NCBI RefSeq assembly: GCF_014649035.1 | Contig: NZ_BMSG01000030.1 | Span: forward strand, 36,403-100,402 | Length of the DNA: 64,000 nt | DNA from: Streptomyces sindenensis | GTDB lineage: Bacteria > Actinomycetota > Actinomycetes > Streptomycetales > Streptomycetaceae | Direction of reading: 5' to 3' | In this document: positions 60,662 to 64,000 of the stretch, piece by piece | Layout: the number at the start of each line of letters is the position of its first letter | How positions within the stretch are numbered: position 1 is the first letter of the stretch | Position numbers and translations under genes: made by a program | The notes under the pieces: generated by a model | The model's input: the letters and a program-made list of their open reading frames with translations, nothing else | Told to the model about the DNA's origin: nothing | The model's database searches: none

Positions 60662-61441
60662 ATGCCACGTGATACGCCGTACTTGCAGGTGGCGGACAAG
60701 TTGCGGGCTCGCATCCGAGCCGGTGAATGGGCCGTCGGCGACAAGCTGCCGTCCCGGGCGCGGTTCGCCGAGGAGTACGGCGTCGGTCAGTCCGTGGCGC
60801 AGCGGGCCATGGAGCGTCTGATCATCGAGGGCATCCTCGAAGGCCGCGCCGGCTCCGGTACGTATGTCCGCCGGGCCCGCGAGCGTCGGCGCATGATCCG
60901 CTCACGCCACCGCGAGCAGCGGAACAAGAGTCCGTTCGCCTCGGACATGGCCGAGCTCGACCACGAGGCGGACTGGGAGTGCACCAGCACGGCCCGGGTC
61001 CCCGCTCCCGAGGACATCGCGGAGCGCCTGGCGATCGAGCCCGGCGACCTCTGCGTCGTGACGGACTACGAGTTCCTCGCCGACGGCATGCCCGTACAAC
61101 TCGCCAAGAGCTGGGAGCCGATGGCCATCACGGGTGGGACGCCGGTCCTGCTCCCGGAGATGGGGCCGCACGGCAAGATGGGCGTCGTGCGGCGCATGCG
61201 CTCCATCGGCGTGGACATCGCCACCGGCATCGAACTGCCCCGCCCGGCCCGCGCGACGCGTGAACAGGCCAACCTGCTCGGGATCTCCATCGGCGACCTG
61301 GTCATCGAGATCGAGCGCACCTACTTCGACCGCGAGGGCCGCCCCGTGGAGACGGCGGACGTCGTCGTGCCGGACATCCGCTGGGAGATCGCCTACGAGA
61401 TCCGCATCGACCAGCCGGACTCCGACCAGCCGGATTCCTGA
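60662..61441 (+). CDS. GntR-family regulator (HutC/UTRA subfamily)
   Basis: A 259-residue regulator. The winged helix-turn-helix covers about residues 5-72 (YLQVADKLRARIRAGEWAVGDKLPSRARFAEEYGVGQSVAQRAMERLIIEG). The UTRA effector domain follows, with DLCVVTDYEFLADGMPVQLAKSWEP and VIEIERTYFDREGRPVETADVVVP. It is like the KorSA-type regulators of actinobacterial integrative elements, as well as metabolic HutC regulators. The palindrome at 60578 is its likely site. It is convergent with the lasso acetyltransferase and need not control it. Confidence 0.9.
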   Translation: MPRDTPYLQVADKLRARIRAGEWAVGDKLPSRARFAEEYGVGQSVAQRAMERLIIEGILEGRAGSGTYVRRARERRRMIRSRHREQRNKSPFASDMAELDHEADWECTSTARVPAPEDIAERLAIEPGDLCVVTDYEFLADGMPVQLAKSWEPMAITGGTPVLLPEMGPHGKMGVVRRMRSIGVDIATGIELPRPARATREQANLLGISIGDLVIEIERTYFDREGRPVETADVVVPDIRWEIAYEIRIDQPDSDQPDS

Positions 61442-61503
61442 GACGAGTGCCGAGGTGGCCGCGTCCCGCCGCGCCGGTCCCCTCGGCACCCGCCCTCGGC
61501 GGG

Positions 61504-61995
61504 TCAGGCCGTGATGACCGACGGGCCCGTGAACTCCGAGGCCAACGCGTCCATCAGGATCTCGTCGCAGACCGTGCCGAGCCAGTAGCCCGCCTCCCGG
61601 AGGGCCCCCGCGGCGCGGAAACCGGCCTTCTCGTAGGAGCGCACCGCAGCCTTGTTGGGCGCGAGCACCTTGAGCCAGACCATCCGCAGGTTCGTGACGT
61701 GGAACGCGTAGTCCAGCACCAGCCGAGTGGCGCTCGTGCCCAGTCCACGCCCCCGCGCTTCCGGGGCGAGCATCACGACGTACTCCGCCGTGCGCACCGA
61801 CGAATCGGGCAGCAGCGTGGCCACGCCCGCAGGGACCGGCGTGCCCGTCGCCAGGTCGTACACCGTGAAACGGATGTTGTCTCCGCGCAGTTGGTGGGCG
61901 ATGCCCTCCGTGCGGGCCTCCAGGGACACCGGCTGCTGGCGGCCGTAGCCGACCAGGAGCGCCGGGTCCTGTTCCCAGCGCCAGTACATCTCCAC
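61504..61995 (-). CDS. GNAT acetyltransferase of the lasso-peptide cluster
   Basis: At least 163 residues from the GTG at 61995. The acetyl-CoA motif is APEARGRGLGTSATRLVLDY, with a motif-B block NKAAVRSYEKAGFRAAGALREAGYWLG. The family N-terminus seems to begin earlier: the frame is open to 62070, where ATC stands in the position of ATG, with GGAG six bases upstream, giving STTPDPVLWIGTDTCALGPYRADLV. The gene then would overlap the peptidase gene by 17 bases. Lasso-associated GNATs such as the one of albusnodin acetylate a lysine of the peptide. Identity of the target here is inferred. Confidence 0.85.
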   Translation of the reverse strand: MEMYWRWEQDPALLVGYGRQQPVSLEARTEGIAHQLRGDNIRFTVYDLATGTPVPAGVATLLPDSSVRTAEYVVMLAPEARGRGLGTSATRLVLDYAFHVTNLRMVWLKVLAPNKAAVRSYEKAGFRAAGALREAGYWLGTVCDEILMDALASEFTGPSVITA

Positions 61996-62053
61996 CAGGT
62001 CCGCCCGGTAGGGGCCGAGAGCGCAGGTGTCGGTGCCGATCCAGAGGACGGGG

Positions 62054-62782
62054 TCAGGGGTGGTGCTGATGGCGGGCTCCGATGGTCAGGGCCGGGGTGT
62101 ACGCGCGAGTCGAGGGCGGCTCGGCGACCGGGTCGCCGTCCACAGTCTGTACCCAAGCGTGCAGGCGGACAGGGTCTGCGGCGATTCCGTGACACCAGAC
62201 CACGGAAAGCCGCCGGGCCGCGAGCAGGAACGTGGCAGCGGCTGATTCTTCCAGGCAGGCAGTTCGTACGGGGGCGTGCCACGCGGTGCGGCGAACTGCG
62301 AGGACAACTTCCGATGCCTCTGCGGGCGAAGCCGGTCGGCCAGCCGTGGAAGTGGACGCCCAAAGAGCCCTGACGAGCCGGTTCATTGCCCGCTTCCTCC
62401 TGCCGGTACGCGTGATGCTCCACGTCGTGGCGAGCGCGACCGCCGCCGTCGCGCTGAAGGGGCCGGTCACCTGCGTGAGCCCGGCAGGATGCTCCGCGCC
62501 GCCCCAGCTCGCCGCAGGAGTCGGGGCCGGGAGCGGAGCGTCCCATGGTGTGGGCATCTGCGTGGGGCGCAGGGCCCCTGTGCGAATCAGATGGCCCGCA
62601 AGTGGCTGCGGCATCGTGGTCAACCGGCCGGATCGGGCCGCGTCCTGCCAGTGGGCCGCAGCTTGGGGCAACAGGCACTGCACATGGCCGTTCCGGTAGT
62701 CGATGAGGACCAGGACGTGGGGGAAGGCGACGGCACGGACATGCCGCGCGGCTTGGGCGAACGGAGTGACGTCAGTCATCAT
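62054..62782 (-). CDS. Lasso peptide B protein: RRE domain fused to leader peptidase
   Basis: A 242-residue maturation enzyme. Residues about 8-75 form a PqqD-like RiPP recognition element (VRAVAFPHVLVLIDYRNGHVQCLLPQ) that binds the leader peptide. Residues about 130-225 are the transglutaminase-like peptidase (B2) domain, with C176 in RTACLEESAAATFLL, H208 in LHAWVQ and D215/D217 in VDGDPV as the catalytic triad. A Pro/Ala-rich linker joins them. The gene overlaps the synthetase gene by 11 bases, so translation is coupled. It cuts off the leader so that the synthetase can form the macrolactam. In many actinobacteria the two domains are split into B1 and B2. Confidence 0.9.
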   Translation of the reverse strand: MMTDVTPFAQAARHVRAVAFPHVLVLIDYRNGHVQCLLPQAAAHWQDAARSGRLTTMPQPLAGHLIRTGALRPTQMPTPWDAPLPAPTPAASWGGAEHPAGLTQVTGPFSATAAVALATTWSITRTGRRKRAMNRLVRALWASTSTAGRPASPAEASEVVLAVRRTAWHAPVRTACLEESAAATFLLAARRLSVVWCHGIAADPVRLHAWVQTVDGDPVAEPPSTRAYTPALTIGARHQHHP

Positions 62783-64000
62783 TCGGCCCCAACGGTGAGA
62801 CGGTCCAGGCAGGCTCAGGTTCTCGCGCGTGCGCCGCCAGCCAGGCTTCGGATCCGAGGGCCTGCTCGAGAGCAGCCAGGGACATGGGCACGCCTGCGGC
62901 AGCTTGCCCCAGGCACTGAACCAGGCGTGTGGCATCAATCAGCCCCATTTCTGCCAAGCGGCCGTGTGCCAGTCCCAACAGTTCGGACATGTTCGCCCGA
63001 AGGCCTGCGTAGTGGTCGGCCTCGAAGCTGCCTTTCGTCTGCCGGCTCGCGACGGCATGAGGCAGGAGACCAGCCATCGCACTACTCAGAAGCGGTTTGT
63101 AGGAGTGGAGCGACGGACGTCGATCAAGGGGCGTCCTGAGCACGGCGTCCACGACCAACGGGTCGAGAAAAGGGTTGTTGAGATCGATTCCCCAGGCCGC
63201 AGCCAGCTCGGCGTCCGCGACAGCAGTGCGCGCGACTTCACGGACCTCGTCCACCAGGGTGCGTACCGAAGCGTCGAGACCGGGCAACTGATCCGGGGCC
63301 GAGCCGGCCCGATGTGCACTGGTGCTCAGCAGTGCAGGCGCGCGCGCACCAGCCCACGAGGGGCAGGGCAGCATGGGAAACCAGCAGACTCTTCCATGGT
63401 CGCTGTGTCGTCTGCCGCCGACAGAGCCGATGAGCTCGGCCAGGGCTCTGGTTCGGGACGTCCGCGATACGAGGATCGCGTCGCGGAGGAAGGGCAGAGG
63501 AGACGCGCGGCGCAGCCTGGCCCAGCCGAAGCCCTCGTTCACGGCGCGCCGGATGCGGCCGTGGCGAACGAGGTCGGCCAGATGGACCGGGGGCTGGAAG
63601 AGCAGGCTGTCGCCACCGTCGCCCGTCATGTGGGTGCGGGTTCCGAACTCCTCCCGCAGCCAGCGGAACTGTCCCGTGAGCCGAGCTTGTGTGATCGTTG
63701 AAGGGGCCGGTTCGTCGGTCGCCGGGACGGTCGACATCCCGGTGTACGGGAGGTGCTTCGCCGACAGGGCCAGAAGGCGGTGGTTGATCCGTCCTGAGTG
63801 CGCAGCGGCTGCCTGCCGCGCGTACCCGAGGTCCGCGCCCCCTGTATCGCCCTCCGGGTGGATGGTGATGGCGTTGAGTCGAGTGCCGTACGGCAGGGCG
63901 ACAGTTGCGAGCGCTGCGATCGAGGTGGAGTCGAGTCCGCCTGAGAAAGTGTTGGGTAACTGATCAACTGCTGCTTGTAGTCGACGGCGGTGATCTTCGT
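62772..64000 (-). CDS. Lasso peptide macrolactam synthetase (asparagine synthetase-like), 5' end outside window
   Basis: About 409 codons are visible; the start is beyond base 64000. The ATP-pyrophosphatase loop FSGGLDSTSIAALATVAL is encoded at about 63896-63949, followed by a long asparagine-synthetase-like domain including THMTGDGGDSLLFQP and NNPFLDPLVVDAVLRTP. It activates a side-chain carboxylate (Asp or Glu) of the precursor core with ATP for ring closure with the N-terminal amine. The N-terminal glutaminase-like domain must lie mostly outside. An in-frame TTA codon (63957-63959) makes translation dependent on bldA. The synthetase is first of three overlapping genes C-B-T. Confidence 0.93.
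   Translation of the reverse strand, partial: EDHRRRLQAAVDQLPNTFSGGLDSTSIAALATVALPYGTRLNAITIHPEGDTGGADLGYARQAAAAHSGRINHRLLALSAKHLPYTGMSTVPATDEPAPSTITQARLTGQFRWLREEFGTRTHMTGDGGDSLLFQPPVHLADLVRHGRIRRAVNEGFGWARLRRASPLPFLRDAILVSRTSRTRALAELIGSVGGRRHSDHGRVCWFPMLPCPSWAGARAPALLSTSAHRAGSAPDQLPGLDASVRTLVDEVREVARTAVADAELAAAWGIDLNNPFLDPLVVDAVLRTPLDRRPSLHSYKPLLSSAMAGLLPHAVASRQTKGSFEADHYAGLRANMSELLGLAHGRLAEMGLIDATRLVQCLGQAAAGVPMSLAALEQALGSEAWLAAHAREPEPAWTVSPLGPNDD

Noticed and set aside
59700..61450. Integrative conjugative element around the KorSA-like GntR gene
   Set aside because: No integrase, excisionase, replication or transfer gene and no tRNA attachment site were seen; only the regulator type suggests it.

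Overview
The window is high-GC actinobacterial chromosome and almost certainly Streptomyces. Codons are strongly biased to G or C in third position, many genes start with GTG, secreted proteins carry Tat or lipobox signals, and the gene families are typical of streptomycetes (AfsR-type regulator, GlnA2-type glutamine synthetase, Rsm22, HtaA proteins, DUF6153). No rRNA, tRNA or CRISPR array was seen; the one clear RNA gene is rnpB (RNase P RNA) near the left end. The window cuts an Uma2-type gene at the left edge and a lasso-peptide synthetase gene at the right edge.

Layout. 1-4.1 kb: Uma2 remnant, rnpB, then a sugar module (secreted GH16 glucanase, D-mannonate dehydratase, LacI repressor) with four similar operator-like palindromes. 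4.1-20.7 kb: mixed accessory and housekeeping genes (acetyltransferase, glycosyltransferase, DHA2 exporter with divergent TetR, PhzF, SDR, PhoD, Gfo/Idh/MocA oxidoreductase, Bcr/CflA exporter, lipoprotein, Rsm22, DDAH with divergent TetR, Prim-Pol-like protein). 20.8-29.9 kb: a heme/iron acquisition island, with ABC importer hmuTUV, two HtaA-type hemophores, a PhzF protein and heme oxygenase, and two DtxR/DmdR-type iron boxes. 30-36.6 kb: methionine aminopeptidase, MFS exporter, F420:NADPH oxidoreductase, small membrane proteins and an M50 protease. 36.7-43.4 kb: a 1,233-residue AfsR-like regulator convergent with a DrrAB-type exporter, then panB. 43.5-48.9 kb: a DHA2 exporter behind a perfect 19-bp palindrome, TetR, a membrane-anchored EEP hydrolase, and an MFS exporter ending in 27-bp tandem repeats. 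48.9-56.7 kb: nadE, a multicopper oxidase/DUF6153/CBS/DUF305/DUF3105 series that looks like a copper or redox locus, and glnA2. 56.7-61.5 kb: a lower-information stretch with MerR and GntR regulators, a decayed gene and small Cys-rich proteins.

The most interesting feature is at the right edge (61.5-64 kb, minus strand). A macrolactam synthetase (asparagine-synthetase-like, open at the window edge), an RRE-peptidase fusion and a GNAT acetyltransferase overlap each other. This is the architecture of acetylated lasso-peptide clusters of the albusnodin type. The precursor gene should lie just beyond base 64000 and is not visible. The synthetase has an in-frame TTA (bldA-dependent) codon, and the acetyltransferase appears to have ATC where its start codon should be.

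At least nine genes have a -10-like hexamer 6-7 nt before the start codon and are probably leaderless. Starts were chosen from ribosome-binding sites, overlap with neighbours and family alignments made from memory; no database search was possible.
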